Below the pieces are notes generated by a model that was not told the DNA's origin, did no database searches, and saw nothing but the letters and a program-made list of their open reading frames with translations. The translations under genes and the position numbers were made by a program. A stretch of DNA of 64,000 nt from Spongilla lacustris (Eukaryota; Porifera; Demospongiae; Spongillida; Spongillidae). Shown here one piece after another: positions 29,126 to 38,071 of the stretch (positions are counted from its first letter, which is position 1; each line of letters opens with the position of its first letter). The DNA lies in the NCBI GenBank assembly GCA_949361645.1, contig OX442434.1:2533672-2597671 (forward strand), written 5' to 3'.

Positions 29126-30589
29126 CATAAACGGGAGATCCTTGCAAGAGTCAAGGCTTTTAACACATCAGGTTTCAGGGTGAAAATGTATGGTAATGTG
29201 TGCCAGTACTTCCAATCTTTTTTGGGAAGAGACTTTAAAGCTTGGGCACAGATGGCCATTTTCATCTTGAGGCCATACTTGAATGAAGGACAGGCAGCAG
29301 TGTGGCTGAGTTTCTCTAAGGTATGCTAATCTGTTTTTCACATTGAGAGATTCTCATAATATATGGGCAGTTATTTCAGATAGCGTACTGTGAATTCTTT
29401 GATGCAAGCAAGGCAACTGAGTGGCAGAGTGTGTGTCAAGGGTTTGTAGATGCAGTTAAGCAGCATATGCCTTCCCTGCTTCAAAAGCCAAAGACACATA
29501 TGATCCTTCATCTCGTTCAGTGTATGAAGGAATTAGGACCATCATCTGCTTTCAGTGCTGAAAGGTGAGCCAGTGAAATATAATCGTCTCATAGTTTACG
29601 TACATTTCTTCCAGATTTGAGTCTTTCAACTCTAACATTCGAGGATACAATATTTTTGCAAATCGGCGTGCACCAAGCCGTGACATAGCTAACCGTTTTT
29701 CAATCTTGCAACAACTGCGATACATTTGCCACAAGGGTATCTTTCCCAATCACAAACAAAGGTGCCCAACAGTTTTTTTTGTGTGTACATGTTAAACATT
29801 GCCCTTTATTACTGCAGTTGTGGAGATGCACTTCAAGAACTCTTTTCATGCAAGTACATGAGTCACATAATGTGTGGCATTCCAATTAAAGATCTCCAAG
29901 GGAATAAAGGCATATATCAACCCGGATCACCCAGAAAGGTGAGTGGTACATGGGGTTTCCATTTTCTAAATCAAATCTCAGGCATGGCACCGGCGACACA
30001 GCTTGCAGTCATTACCTTTTTCATGTGAAGGCAATTGTAATGCCACCATTGAGAATCTGCAAGGGTTCACGGTTGCACTTACTGGAACTGCTGCTACTGA
30101 AGAAGTTGTAGGTTATGGTGCAATAGTATCACAGGACTCGTCTCTCGTGAACTGTGGTGACTACATTCAGCTAGTAACTAAGAGCTCTCAGGTACAATAT
30201 AATACATTACATCCCACATTTGTTTTAAGTTATTTGTATTTTGCACTGTAGATACAATATGGAATTCTGCTTGCAGTACTGAGTACATCGACTGGCACTG
30301 TCCTTTGCTTAGTTCAGGGGTTCGATTCATTGCAGGTACCTGGGGGACAGACCATGCTCAACGAATATGACTGTCCTCTCCTTGAACTGAGCAAAGGAAT
30401 CTTTACCACCTCATGTCAGAGCATCCAGAGTCCTGTCTCGGTGGTTCATGAATGCTCTGCTAGTTGCGTGTTACAAGAGGGTCCTTCAGCTGAATCCGTG
30501 GAAAGGGAGAAGGTGATTGTCTCTGATGGACTGGTTCTCTCTCATGATTGGACAAACAGAATTTATTGTTACAATGTGTTTTGTGTTTG
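29126..30589 (+). pseudogene. Tnp2/KDZ-like transposase-domain gene, 3' part
   Basis: Continuation of the gene cut at 24518. Exons 29126-29320, 29371-29564, 29615 to about 29730, 29817-29938, about 29980-30190 and 30252-30589 have GT/AG borders. Landmarks: KREILARVKAFNTSGF, SFLGRDFKAWAQMAIFI, LFQIAYCEFFD, KPKTHMILHLVQCMKELGPS, RFESFNSNIRGYN, RRAPSRDIANRFSILQQLR and a cysteine-bearing C-terminus (VVHECSASCVLQEG, HDWTNRIYCYN). All are family landmarks in the right order. The exons are open, so the gene looked intact before the DIRS insertion. Confidence 0.65.
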
Positions 30590-30639
30590 ATGCTTATTTT
30601 AAATATTAATTTCAAACAGTAAAAGGGAAAAAAAATCAC

Positions 30640-30815
30640 ATATGATACATACATGTATCAGAGTAGTATCTCCTCTGATACAGAATGATGCTTTATTTGG
30701 TACATAATGATGTATCATTCCGTACCAAATCACTGCTGATCATATATGTAACATACTATGTTATCATATTTGAGTCAGATATGATGTCATTCCATATCAG
30801 GTATGATTCAGTCCC
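30640..30815. repeat. Cluster of small inverted repeats
   Basis: TGTATCAGAG...CTCTGATACA (30654-30682) and TTTGGTAC...GTACCAAA (30697-30730) are followed by ATATGATGTCATTCCATATCA. These are palindromic AT-rich motifs just before the 24-bp satellite. Confidence 0.7.
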
Positions 30816-30861
30816 GTAACAGTTCAAAGTTTTTGGCTGTGTACTTTTTTACTATATCCAC

Positions 30862-31545
30862 ACGTGAGAAGGTGGAAAAGGTGACAGCCTTGTGAAGGTG
30901 GAGGGAGGTAGCCTTGTGAGGGTGGAGGGAGGTAGCCTTGTGAGGGTGGAGGGAGGTAGCCTTGTGAAGGTGGAGGGAGGTAGCCTTGTGAAGGTGGAGG
31001 GAGGTAGCCTTGTGAGGGTGGAGGGAGGTAGCCTTGTGAGGGTGGAGGGATCGAGGTAGTCTTGTGAAGGTGGAGGGAGGTAGCCTAGTGAGGGTGGAGT
31101 TAGGTAGCCTTGTGAAGGAGTTTTGTGAAGGTGGAGGGAGGTAGTTTGTGAAGGTGGAGGGAAGTAGCCCTGTGAAGGTGGAGGGAGGTAACCTTGTGAA
31201 GGTGGAGGGAGTTAGCCTTGTGAAGCTGGAGGGAGGTAGCCACATGTATGTAGGTGGAGGGAGGTAGCCTTGTGAGGGTGGAGGGAGGTAGCCTAGTGAA
31301 GGTGTAGGGAGGTAGTCTTGTGAAGGTGGAGGGAGGTAGTCTTGTGAAGTTGGAGGGAGGTAGTCTTGTGAAGGTGGAGGGAGGTAGTCTTGTGAAGTTG
31401 GAGGGAGGTAGTCTTGTGAAGGTGGAGGTAGGTAGCCTTGTGAAGATGGAGGGAGGTAGTCTTGTGAGAGCCTTGTGGAGGTACAGGAGAGAGTGCCTTG
31501 TGAAGGTGGATGGGAGATATCCTTGTGGAACAGTTGGGAAAAGAT
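30862..31545. repeat. 24-bp minisatellite (GGTAGCCTTGTGAAGGTGGAGGGA)
   Basis: About 27 units of a 24-bp repeat with GCC/GTC and AAGG/AGGG variants, degenerate in the middle. Frames stay open because 24 is divisible by 3; the implied proteins are artefacts. The array ends about 20 bases before the viral insertion. Confidence 0.95.
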
Positions 31546-31556
31546 AATACATGTAG

Positions 31557-31561
31557 GCCCT
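31557..31561. repeat. Target-site duplication (left) of the viral element, GCCCT
   Basis: GCCCT directly precedes the terminal AGCAGTAG and is repeated at 49528-49532 directly after the mirrored terminus. Confidence 0.85.
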
Positions 31562-31880
31562 AGCAGTAGTAATATGGGGGTTTAGGCGCCAAGAAAAACC
31601 AACTTGTACATAGGAGCCCGCCCCGGTCGATCAAACCCTTGTAACCTAGTCGAGTAGCTCCTCCGGGACGTGATGTCGAATAGAGGCTTCTATCTCATTC
31701 TACATTTTACTGGAGTCCGCCGGCCGCTATAAAATATCATTCAGGGGGCAAATTATTTTTTTATCGCTTCATTCGGTTTCTATCTCCGTGTAGCGAAAAT
31801 TATATTTTTTATCCCACTTGGTTTTTTACTTCGGACCCTTTCAGCCATATCGACTACTAAAAATGACTACGCCGAGCCCA
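31562..31880. repeat. Left terminal inverted repeat
   Basis: About 320 bases that mirror 49205-49527, with substitutions and one 7-base indel (CTCATTCTACATTTTAC against CTCATTTTAC). Identity is around 90 percent by eye. The outer 100 bases are almost identical. Confidence 0.93.
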
Positions 31881-32528
31881 TTAAGGCCTAGTAGGATATA
31901 ATGATTGAAGATTACGAAATAAAAATCTAAGTGTATTGAATTTAAGATGAATTATTCTTTCAGGAATATATATGTCTTCCACTAGATTTGCAAATTGCTT
32001 ATATAAAATCACATCATCTTCATAACCATATTCTCTAGCTTTTTTTTATCTCACTTAGTATTCTTGCATCGGTTTACCTTTATATATATCATGACCAAAA
32101 ACAAAATCACATGCTGCAACGGAAACTTTAATCATATCATCTGTGTCTACATATATAATATGTAGACTATATCGATTGAAAACGTTAGCTATGCTTTTAA
32201 TAAAATAATTACTAACTATTTCTCTCTTGGTAGCGGTGTTATAAAATGGATAAGACCTATGAACAACTGTTTTATTCATAATCTTTATAATTATTTTATG
32301 CTTATTATCAACATAATACATAATATTATCATCTTCTACATAATCGATTTTTAATAGTGATCTCTTGAGATAGATCCAATTATATTTTTTACGTTCATCA
32401 GGATCATAATATAAGTCATATTTGTCTCTATGTAAGTAATATATTTCATTAGCCCAGTACCGGCATATTCTTAATTTATGTAGATGTCTGAGCCTGATAT
32501 ACTTCGATAGATTGTAGAAGTTATCCAT
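31881..32528 (-). pseudogene. Unrecognised viral protein, possibly a polymerase remnant
   Basis: A minus-strand frame from ATG 32528 gives 157 residues starting MDNFYNLSKYIRLRHLHKLR and ending after YKGKPMQEY. A related frame continues beyond the stop, after a break near 32045, with KAREYGYEDDVILYKQF, PERIIHLKFNTLRFLF and a stop at 31881. The string IIYVDTDDM resembles the DTD motif C of family-B polymerases, and it follows a region that could match the segment before it. No KxxxNSxYG motif B, exonuclease or terminal-protein region is present. It may be a truncated polymerase or an unrelated protein. An ATATATAT box lies just upstream of the ATG. Confidence 0.4.
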
Positions 32529-32587
32529 TGATATATATTTATTAATTTATTTATAATAGAAATTTATTCACTTTTATATATAGCTAA

Positions 32588-33004
32588 ATGGCAGACGAGA
32601 GACAAGTAACGTATGAAGATTATGAAGATGAAGAGATATCGAAAATGCTTGAAGAGTTTGAGGAGATAGAAACGCCCGAGGAAGAAAAACGAAATGAGGA
32701 AGAGATAAAGAAACATAATGAGGAAGCAGAAAAAAGATATCAAGAAGAATTATATAAGCAGCAATGCATTGAGTATGAAGAACATAGGAGACAAGTAGAG
32801 AAAGAACAACGTAAAAAAGAGAGGTATTATATAATGGAAATACAAAAGCATATTATAAATATAATAGAATTGAATTTGAAGTTTAATAACTCTCTATCTT
32901 TTGATGAGAAACAAATAATATTTCAGGAGCAAATAGTATTTCTAGAAAACTTAAAAGTTTTACAAAAAGATCTATTAGAATTAATGAGTTATATGTCAAT
33001 ATAA
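32588..33004 (+). CDS. Acidic coiled-coil viral protein, function unknown
   Basis: 138 residues, starting MADERQVTYEDYEDEEISKM. The first 75 residues are almost entirely E/K/R/Q-rich heptads (EEEKRNEEEIKKHNEEAEK), a clear long coiled coil. The C-terminal half is hydrophobic and helical (IMEIQKHIINIIELNLKF, EQIVFLENLKVLQKDLLEL). ATG sits 5 bases after a TATATATAG box, divergent from the 32528 gene. It is followed after 2 bases by the next gene, so the two are probably co-transcribed. No family recognised. Confidence 0.6.
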   Translation: MADERQVTYEDYEDEEISKMLEEFEEIETPEEEKRNEEEIKKHNEEAEKRYQEELYKQQCIEYEEHRRQVEKEQRKKERYYIMEIQKHIINIIELNLKFNNSLSFDEKQIIFQEQIVFLENLKVLQKDLLELMSYMSI

Positions 33005-33006
33005 GA

Positions 33007-33417
33007 ATGCCTTTGTACGACGCAGTGTTAGCTTTTGATCCGCAGTTGCCAAGCGAGAAGGAAAAAATATTTTATATCGAAGTCGGCACATATTGTAAAA
33101 AATGTAGCTGTTGTGCTGATTTTAGAAGAAAGTATAAAGTAATTATAAACTCTACTCATCTCAAAGCAGAAGTTGTTTATACAGCAGGTGATTCTAGAGC
33201 CTTCGATGAATGTAAATTACTGATAAATGTAACTCAACTTGACAAATATGTTAAGATGTCATTTATATTTTGTATATATATGAATGGCAAATTTAAACAT
33301 GATGTCTATTATTATCCTGAGATAGATTCAATTATATATGATAGAAAGGAAGAAACAATGGTATCTAGTGGATTAATTTTTTATATAAAAGCAGGGTATG
33401 GGCAGCATGCCCATTGA
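33007..33417 (+). CDS. Cysteine-bearing viral protein, function unknown
   Basis: 136 residues from MPLYDAVLAFDPQLP. A C-x2-C-x-C-C cluster near residues 33-40 (YCKKCSCCADF) suggests a metal site or disulfides. The remainder alternates hydrophobic and polar residues as in a beta-rich fold (KVIINSTHLKAEVVYTA, MSFIFCIYMNG). The last nine codons are encoded by one copy of the element's 25-bp palindromic repeat (33391-33414), so the C-terminus may be a later addition. Directly downstream of the coiled-coil gene. Confidence 0.55.
   Translation: MPLYDAVLAFDPQLPSEKEKIFYIEVGTYCKKCSCCADFRRKYKVIINSTHLKAEVVYTAGDSRAFDECKLLINVTQLDKYVKMSFIFCIYMNGKFKHDVYYYPEIDSIIYDRKEETMVSSGLIFYIKAGYGQHAH
33391..33414 (-). 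repeat. Dispersed palindromic viral repeat, copy 1
   Basis: On the minus strand it reads ATGGGCATGCTGCCCAT then ACCCTGC, and continues TTTTATATAAAAAA as does copy 2 at 48402. The 17-base core is a perfect palindrome around TGC/GCA. Confidence 0.85.
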
Positions 33418-34412
33418 TTATGCACTAAAATCTGTATCCTCCGGTATCAATAATAATTCTTCTCTAACAAATATACGAGCGGGCGGGGGTTGGTCATTAT
33501 TTATATCATTAGTTAACTTATATACATTAGGAGACCCCTCGCGTTGAATAACACTATCTATTCTATGGGATGTGAGGCTCCATATTGGATCTGTCGCTCG
33601 GCGACGACCACCTTCTAACTCACCTGGCAAATACAGATATCGTACTATAGCAGTAGAGCTTATAATTTTTTCGTGCATTCCCTCAGGGCGTTTAGACGGT
33701 AAGCTAGAATTAGATTCTACCGTAGGACTTTGAATTGCCTCATGAGGGATATGACCTGTTAGTCTTGTTACGTGACTGTTAAGTTCGTCTATAACTGCCG
33801 GCAAATCTTTTACCCATTTCGTACTACGTTGAGATGGATTTTTTATTTCTTCATGATACTGAGCTTTGAAAAGTCTTTCTGATAAAGTTCTATTAAATCT
33901 TTCTACTATGCCTTGCTGCCTGTGATTGGCGTAGCTACTCTTACTTTAACTTTCTTTTTTGCCATCAATTTTGTAAAGGTACCTAAAAATTCTTTCCCAG
34001 CGTCGACTTGTATTAAGTTTGGAAATTTTAGTGGCCCACGTTTATATATTTTTGTTATAGCCGCTGTGGTTTGTGCAGCTGTTTTATCTAGTAATGGCTC
34101 CGCATCTTTATATCTGCTGGCTACGTCTATAACGCATAAACAGTATTTATAAGTTTTTCTACCAACGGTATCGTGAGGCAAATATAATATGTCTGTTTGG
34201 TGAACGCCGTTAGGAATTACTTCTTCTATCTTTGGTCTGGGTATATATTTAGGCCCTGGTAAGTATATCTGCCATATCGGCTGACGTTTTAGCCAGTGAG
34301 AAACTTCATTAACAGATAGCCCTGTTTTTTTACATAGAATATATATTGCCTTCTGCCCGTGCCAGTATCCATTTTTGGAGTAATATATTTTCTCGTAACT
34401 TTTCCATGTTGA
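33418..34412 (-). pseudogene. Retroviral-type (Polinton) integrase, frame-broken
   Basis: Minus-strand frames together cover a whole integrase of about 330 residues. An N-terminal YYSKNGYWHGQKAIYIL motif and a VNEVSHWLKRQPIWQIYLPG zinc-like linker region come first. The DDE core follows, with CLCVIDVASRYKDAEPL and LIQVDAGKEFLG. The stretch after VATPITGSK continues in another frame with the glutamate helix. The C-terminal module has DPIWSLTSHRID and FVREELLLIPEDT, typical of Polinton integrases. Breaks lie near 34400 (an A-run just after the expected ATG) and near 33918. In the virus it would insert linear DNA and make the 5-bp duplication. Confidence 0.85.
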
Positions 34413-34439
34413 ATATATGTAAAATTGATATTATTTGAA

Positions 34440-34829
34440 ATGGAACCTGTGAATCTAGAAATCAGACAAAACCTGGGTGAAAAGTTAGGCCAAGATGTTA
34501 TTAAGGATTATGAATCAGATGTTAGATCCTTAATGCGTAGCCGAAGAATATATGGAGCCTTATCAACTTTTTATAGCGTTATTATATTACTTATTTCTTT
34601 TATAGCTGGAATAGTTGGAATAATAGGGATATCGACTATCGTAAGTAAGATAGCAGCTGGTGCTACATTAGGTATTGCTGGTGTAGAAAGAATAAAAGCA
34701 TTTGTTGACAATAATGCAGCCAAATCTAGCAAGCATTTATCAAGACTCTATCAAAAATCTGGGATAGATACTTTTGGGTTATACGACGGTTCGATTAATA
34801 GTAAGCGGGTAAGTAAGAGTAGTCAGTAA
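34440..34829 (+). CDS. Small two-helix membrane protein
   Basis: 129 residues from ATG 34440 (MEPVNLEIRQNLGEKLG). A charged N-terminus is followed by STFYSVIILLISFIAGIVG and IIGISTIVSK, then AAGATLGIAG. This is one long or two short transmembrane helices. A positively charged tail ends in SKRVSKSS. It may be a virion membrane or membrane-active protein; the family is not recognised. It is divergent from the integrase gene, whose start lies less than 40 bases away, and overlaps the 3' end of the next minus-strand gene by 7 bases. Confidence 0.55.
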   Translation: MEPVNLEIRQNLGEKLGQDVIKDYESDVRSLMRSRRIYGALSTFYSVIILLISFIAGIVGIIGISTIVSKIAAGATLGIAGVERIKAFVDNNAAKSSKHLSRLYQKSGIDTFGLYDGSINSKRVSKSSQ

Positions 34830-35107
34830 TGGGGTTGCTCCGCCAATATAACTATATAATCTATGTGTTGCTTAACTAGAGAGCATTCAGCGTCTGTGAG
34901 AAAAGAAAGTTTGGTTTTTATAGTACTTAGTCTTTCTTCGTCAGATAGTATTCGATATATCATTGTTTTGGAGTACATATTTTCCCAAGCTATTGTCTTA
35001 AGATTCGATATCAAATCGGATATCTCTTTACCGAGATTATTGGACTTGGAAAGCAGATAAGTCTCCAAATTTTCAGCATATTTCCTAGCATTAGCTTCCG
35101 CATTCAT
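34823..35107 (-). CDS. Small helical viral protein, function unknown
   Basis: 94 residues from MNAEANARKYAENLETYLLS, all-helical in character (LGKEISDLISNLKTIAW, YRILSDEERLSTIKTKLSF). ATG is strong and the frame is uninterrupted. Tail-to-tail overlap with the membrane-protein gene on the other strand. No family recognised. Confidence 0.5.
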   Translation of the reverse strand: MNAEANARKYAENLETYLLSKSNNLGKEISDLISNLKTIAWENMYSKTMIYRILSDEERLSTIKTKLSFLTDAECSLVKQHIDYIVILAEQPHY

Positions 35108-35305
35108 TTTTTTCGGCCAATACTTTTATGAGATTTATCGTTTAAATTAGTGCTCTAGACAATATTTTGTTAGGTCCTTGATCAATTCTTCTTTATTTTT
35201 TGGTCGGGTCATTTTCAACGAACTATCGTACTTGGATATAGTAATTTTGGGGAGCAATCTCTACACATTTGACGAAGTTGGTCGCATAGCTGACCCTTTA
35301 GCCCG
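35108..35305. other. Viral intergenic spacer
   Basis: About 200 bases with no open frame that fits the neighbours. It probably contains the start signals of the 35107 gene. Confidence 0.4.
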
Positions 35306-35794
35306 CTAATTATCGATTTCTCTCTGGCGTCTGGCTCGACAACTTTCGGTAAGTCTTGACTGGAATTTGAGTCCTTTAGTCAAGCCTTCGTCAGATAGTT
35401 TTGGTGATGGCTCGACAAAACTCGAAACTTCTTCAGAATTTACTGGGCTAACTTTCTCAGGATTTAGCTTCTGAGCAACTAACTCTTTCAATACTTTTTT
35501 ACTCTTTTTCGAAAAACCTTTGATGCCAAGGGTCCTTGCCTGATCCTTATAATATGCCAAACTATCTACCTTAAATTTACTCTGGGGAGACGCTTTCTTG
35601 TCTATAGTCGAGAGGGCTTGACCAGGGATTTGATCCTTGGGAAGAGATTTATTATCAACTATTGTCTGGGATTTTTGCCTCAGTAGAGATTTATTATCAA
35701 CTATTGTCTGAGCTTTGGGTATTTTTGACTCAGAAGAGATCTCTTCATCGGAAAATTCAGATTCAGAGGTAGAATAATCTTCTTTTGCTTCCAT
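35306..35794 (-). CDS. SAP-like domain viral protein
   Basis: 162 residues from MEAKEDYSTSESEFSDEEIS. The acidic serine-rich N-terminus contains a repeat, TIVDNKSLLRQKSQ / TIVDNKSLPKDQ. At about residues 78-112 comes LAYYKDQARTLGIKGFSKKS-KKVLKELVAQKL, which fits the two-helix SAP motif used for DNA binding. The C-terminus is basic (CRARRQRE). It is divergent from the 35844 gene with a shared AT-rich promoter. DNA binding or genome packaging is a reasonable guess, not shown. Confidence 0.6.
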   Translation of the reverse strand: MEAKEDYSTSESEFSDEEISSESKIPKAQTIVDNKSLLRQKSQTIVDNKSLPKDQIPGQALSTIDKKASPQSKFKVDSLAYYKDQARTLGIKGFSKKSKKVLKELVAQKLNPEKVSPVNSEEVSSFVEPSPKLSDEGLTKGLKFQSRLTESCRARRQREIDN

Positions 35795-35843
35795 ATTAGA
35801 AATTTTTCGATACTAGTATCATCTAAATAGATATATATTCAAA

Positions 35844-36728
35844 ATGGAGTACAAAAATATTGACAAAATTATTCCACCAGATAGTGGAGTAAATAGTATT
35901 TTATTTGAAAAAGATTCAGACTCTTCTTCTGAATCTGAAATAGAAGAAGAAAAGCCTCAACCACAACCACCTCGTGTTTCGTTTCCACAGCACCACGATG
36001 CTGCATTTGTACGAAGTATAGCTAAAGCCGAGGCAGAAAGTAGAAACACAGAAGATGATAAGGAAGAATTGCTAATGATGGGAAGACTTAGGAGATGGAG
36101 AGAATCTTATTCTGTTTTTGAAACAGATGGTGCTGTATTTAGTAAAAAATTAAAAACAAAAGTTGATAAAGTTTTGGCTGATGGTGCCAAATTGGGAAAG
36201 TTGCAAGCTATAGAACAGGAATTGAAAGCTAGTGTTGGCGAAGATATAACTAGTCCTCCGAAACAGGCTGATATTATTTTAAACAATGTAAATCCAGTGA
36301 TAGAAAATATGTTAATTTCGTTTGGTTACAACGTCACAGGCTTTAGCGAAGTTGCAAAAGTAAGTTGTCGAAAAGCTTTAGTAATGACGCTTATAGATTC
36401 TGGTTTTACAGGAAGTAAAAAAATACCGTCCTATGTACAATTTATGCTTATTTATGCTGGTTCAATGAGTGCCGTATATTCGCATAATAAATTGAAAAAA
36501 GTTCACGAGCCTAAATTAGAACAGCAACCATTACAACCTCCTCCGCCTGCTTCTCTGTCTGCTTCGCAGCCCCTACAGTTCCCAGGAATAGAACCTGTGC
36601 AGTCTCTGTCTGCTTCTCTGTCTGCTTCGCAGCCCCCTCAGCCCACACAGTTTCCTCAGCCTCAGCCACTTCTTTCTCCTGCTTTGTTACTACCTGGTGT
36701 GGAACCTGTGCAATCCACTGTAAATTAA
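35844..36728 (+). CDS. Viral protein with proline-rich C-terminus
   Basis: 294 residues from MEYKNIDKIIPPDSGVNSIL, six bases after TATATATTC. An acidic stretch (SDSSSESEIEEEKPQPQPP) leads to a helical middle region (EELLMMGRLRRWRESYSVF, VNPVIENMLISFGYNVTGF, SCRKALVMTLIDSGFTGS). The tail is proline-rich with SLSASQP repeats. The middle block looks like a folded conserved domain. I do not recognise it. It overlaps nothing and is followed within 3 bases by the zinc-finger gene, so the two are likely one transcription unit. Confidence 0.6.
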   Translation: MEYKNIDKIIPPDSGVNSILFEKDSDSSSESEIEEEKPQPQPPRVSFPQHHDAAFVRSIAKAEAESRNTEDDKEELLMMGRLRRWRESYSVFETDGAVFSKKLKTKVDKVLADGAKLGKLQAIEQELKASVGEDITSPPKQADIILNNVNPVIENMLISFGYNVTGFSEVAKVSCRKALVMTLIDSGFTGSKKIPSYVQFMLIYAGSMSAVYSHNKLKKVHEPKLEQQPLQPPPPASLSASQPLQFPGIEPVQSLSASLSASQPPQPTQFPQPQPLLSPALLLPGVEPVQSTVN

Positions 36729-36731
36729 AAA

Positions 36732-37199
36732 ATGGCTACCATCAAAGATGTCGTGGATTTTGCAACACTTAAGCCAATACAAGTATCGAATGTTGTCAAG
36801 AAAACAAAACGTGCTGTTTATTCAACTAAGCAAGTTGGTCGTGTGAAGCCTACGGCGCATAATCAAGTTGTTACAACCATCATTTCTGATGAAAAGAAGA
36901 AAGAGAAGCGTATGTATTTACTAGCACTTGAGAATATGCAATTAAGAAAGAAAGCCTTTGCCACAAAGAAGATATCTTGTATGATGTGCCCAATGAACTG
37001 CGACTCGGAGGAAGAACTTGAAATGCATGAGAAAATGGCACATTGGTGTCAAGCAGATAATGGCTATTTTTGTGCGAGTGATCAGGGTCAATGGATAAAG
37101 GCTCCATACATCTGCCTTACCTGCGGAGGCGGCTACCCCACCTTGGCCCGCTTACAGACACATCTAGAAGAAAATCATAATTTAAGGTTTGAATTTTAA
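36732..37199 (+). CDS. Viral protein with two C2H2-like zinc fingers
   Basis: 155 residues from MATIKDVVDFATLKPIQVSN. The basic first half is followed by two fingers: C-x2-C...H-x4-H at about residues 84-107 (SCMMCPMNCDSEEELEMHEK) and at about 127-150 (YICLTCGGGYPTLARLQTH, ENH). Nucleic-acid binding is likely, perhaps as a transcription regulator. It lies three bases after the preceding gene. Confidence 0.7.
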   Translation: MATIKDVVDFATLKPIQVSNVVKKTKRAVYSTKQVGRVKPTAHNQVVTTIISDEKKKEKRMYLLALENMQLRKKAFATKKISCMMCPMNCDSEEELEMHEKMAHWCQADNGYFCASDQGQWIKAPYICLTCGGGYPTLARLQTHLEENHNLRFEF

Positions 37200-37341
37200 G
37201 TAATGACTTCATGGGTTATCAGCTGCGAATTTTGTATTTATCACTTCTATTTATCACTTCTATTTATCACTTTTCAATTGCAAACACTGCCGTCCAATCT
37301 AGTTGTTGCTCTAAGGGCTGTCCGTTGGGACGGGTGAGATT
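37200..37341. repeat. Viral spacer with 13-bp tandem repeat
   Basis: TTTATCACTTCTA is repeated three times near 37237-37275 between two converging genes. It may serve as a shared transcription end region. Confidence 0.65.
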
Positions 37342-38025
37342 TCAGGAAATTTGGGTTGGGCATCGATTAAATCTTATATATTGTGGTGCAATGTCCGATT
37401 GTGTTAAAGATAACTGCCCGCCAAAGTCAACACGTTTTGGTACCACAAAACTACATTGTGTTACTCCCGTATTCGATGGGATTTTAACGTATTGAGTCGT
37501 TGCATTCTCGGCATATATTTGTACCTGAAAATAATTATCATATAAATTTGGATATCTACTACCTGTCTGAGATGTTGCCGCGGCTATACTATTGTCAAAG
37601 CCGTATTGATTTTTTATGCTAGCTGACGAGTTAAATATTAATTTAAATGGCTTTGTGCCAGTGAGAGTATATAAATTTGTTGCGTCATTATAAGTTGATG
37701 TAAAAGTTATTGCTGCCAATCCGGCATCTGCGGCTGTCAGTGCCGTTGCTATTGCATTACCTAAATCGTTCGTGCTGCCAATTCCATATGCTCCAGTAGG
37801 TAAAACTACTGTTATAATATTTGTGCCGTCATCGCATTGAATGATATTTCCTTTCGATTGAGAAATATTGGGAGCCGCAAATACCATATTAAACATGGTA
37901 AGTTTCATGTAAAATGCTTCCGTTGTGGGGATTAAATTAAAAGTGGAGTAAACCGTGCCAGTATTTGGGGTACCACTTTGTTTGCCAGAAGTATCGAGTA
38001 CAAATACGTATTTTTCTAGACTCAT
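37342..38025 (-). CDS. Penton-like minor capsid protein
   Basis: 227 residues from MSLEKYVFVLDTSGKQSG. Beta-rich throughout. The diagnostic layout is TVVLPTGAYGIGSTNDLGNA (start of a paired helix), FTSTYNDATNLYTLTG, FKLIFNSSASIKNQYGFDNS, and YPNLYDNYFQVQIYAENA. This GxY...L...I...NxxxLTG...FxxxFNS...GFD pattern recurs in penton/minor capsid proteins of Polintons and Polinton-like viruses, which form a single jelly roll at the fivefold vertex. It is divergent from the major capsid gene with 46 bases between starts, the pairing seen in these viruses. The frame is intact. Confidence 0.75.
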   Translation of the reverse strand: MSLEKYVFVLDTSGKQSGTPNTGTVYSTFNLIPTTEAFYMKLTMFNMVFAAPNISQSKGNIIQCDDGTNIITVVLPTGAYGIGSTNDLGNAIATALTAADAGLAAITFTSTYNDATNLYTLTGTKPFKLIFNSSASIKNQYGFDNSIAAATSQTGSRYPNLYDNYFQVQIYAENATTQYVKIPSNTGVTQCSFVVPKRVDFGGQLSLTQSDIAPQYIRFNRCPTQIS

Positions 38026-38071
38026 TTTTCTATTGAAGTATTAATAATACCGGAGTATTAACATTTCTAAT
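38026..38071. promoter_or_regulatory. Divergent capsid-gene promoter
   Basis: The 46-base spacer between the two capsid start codons contains AGTATTAATAATACCGG and GGAGTATTAACAT, an imperfect inverted/direct AGTATTAA motif. It must hold both start signals. Confidence 0.5.

Noticed and set aside
30808..31552. LPPSTFTR repeat frames
   Set aside because: They come from the 24-bp minisatellite, again a multiple of three; no gene signals.
32055..32528. Confident DNA polymerase B call
   Set aside because: Only a short DTD-like string is present; motif B, exonuclease motifs and most of the length are missing, so it is kept as a possibility only.
33007..33417. Adenain-like maturation protease
   Set aside because: Cysteines are present but no His-Glu/Asp-Cys order or GNWWxD-like motif is visible.
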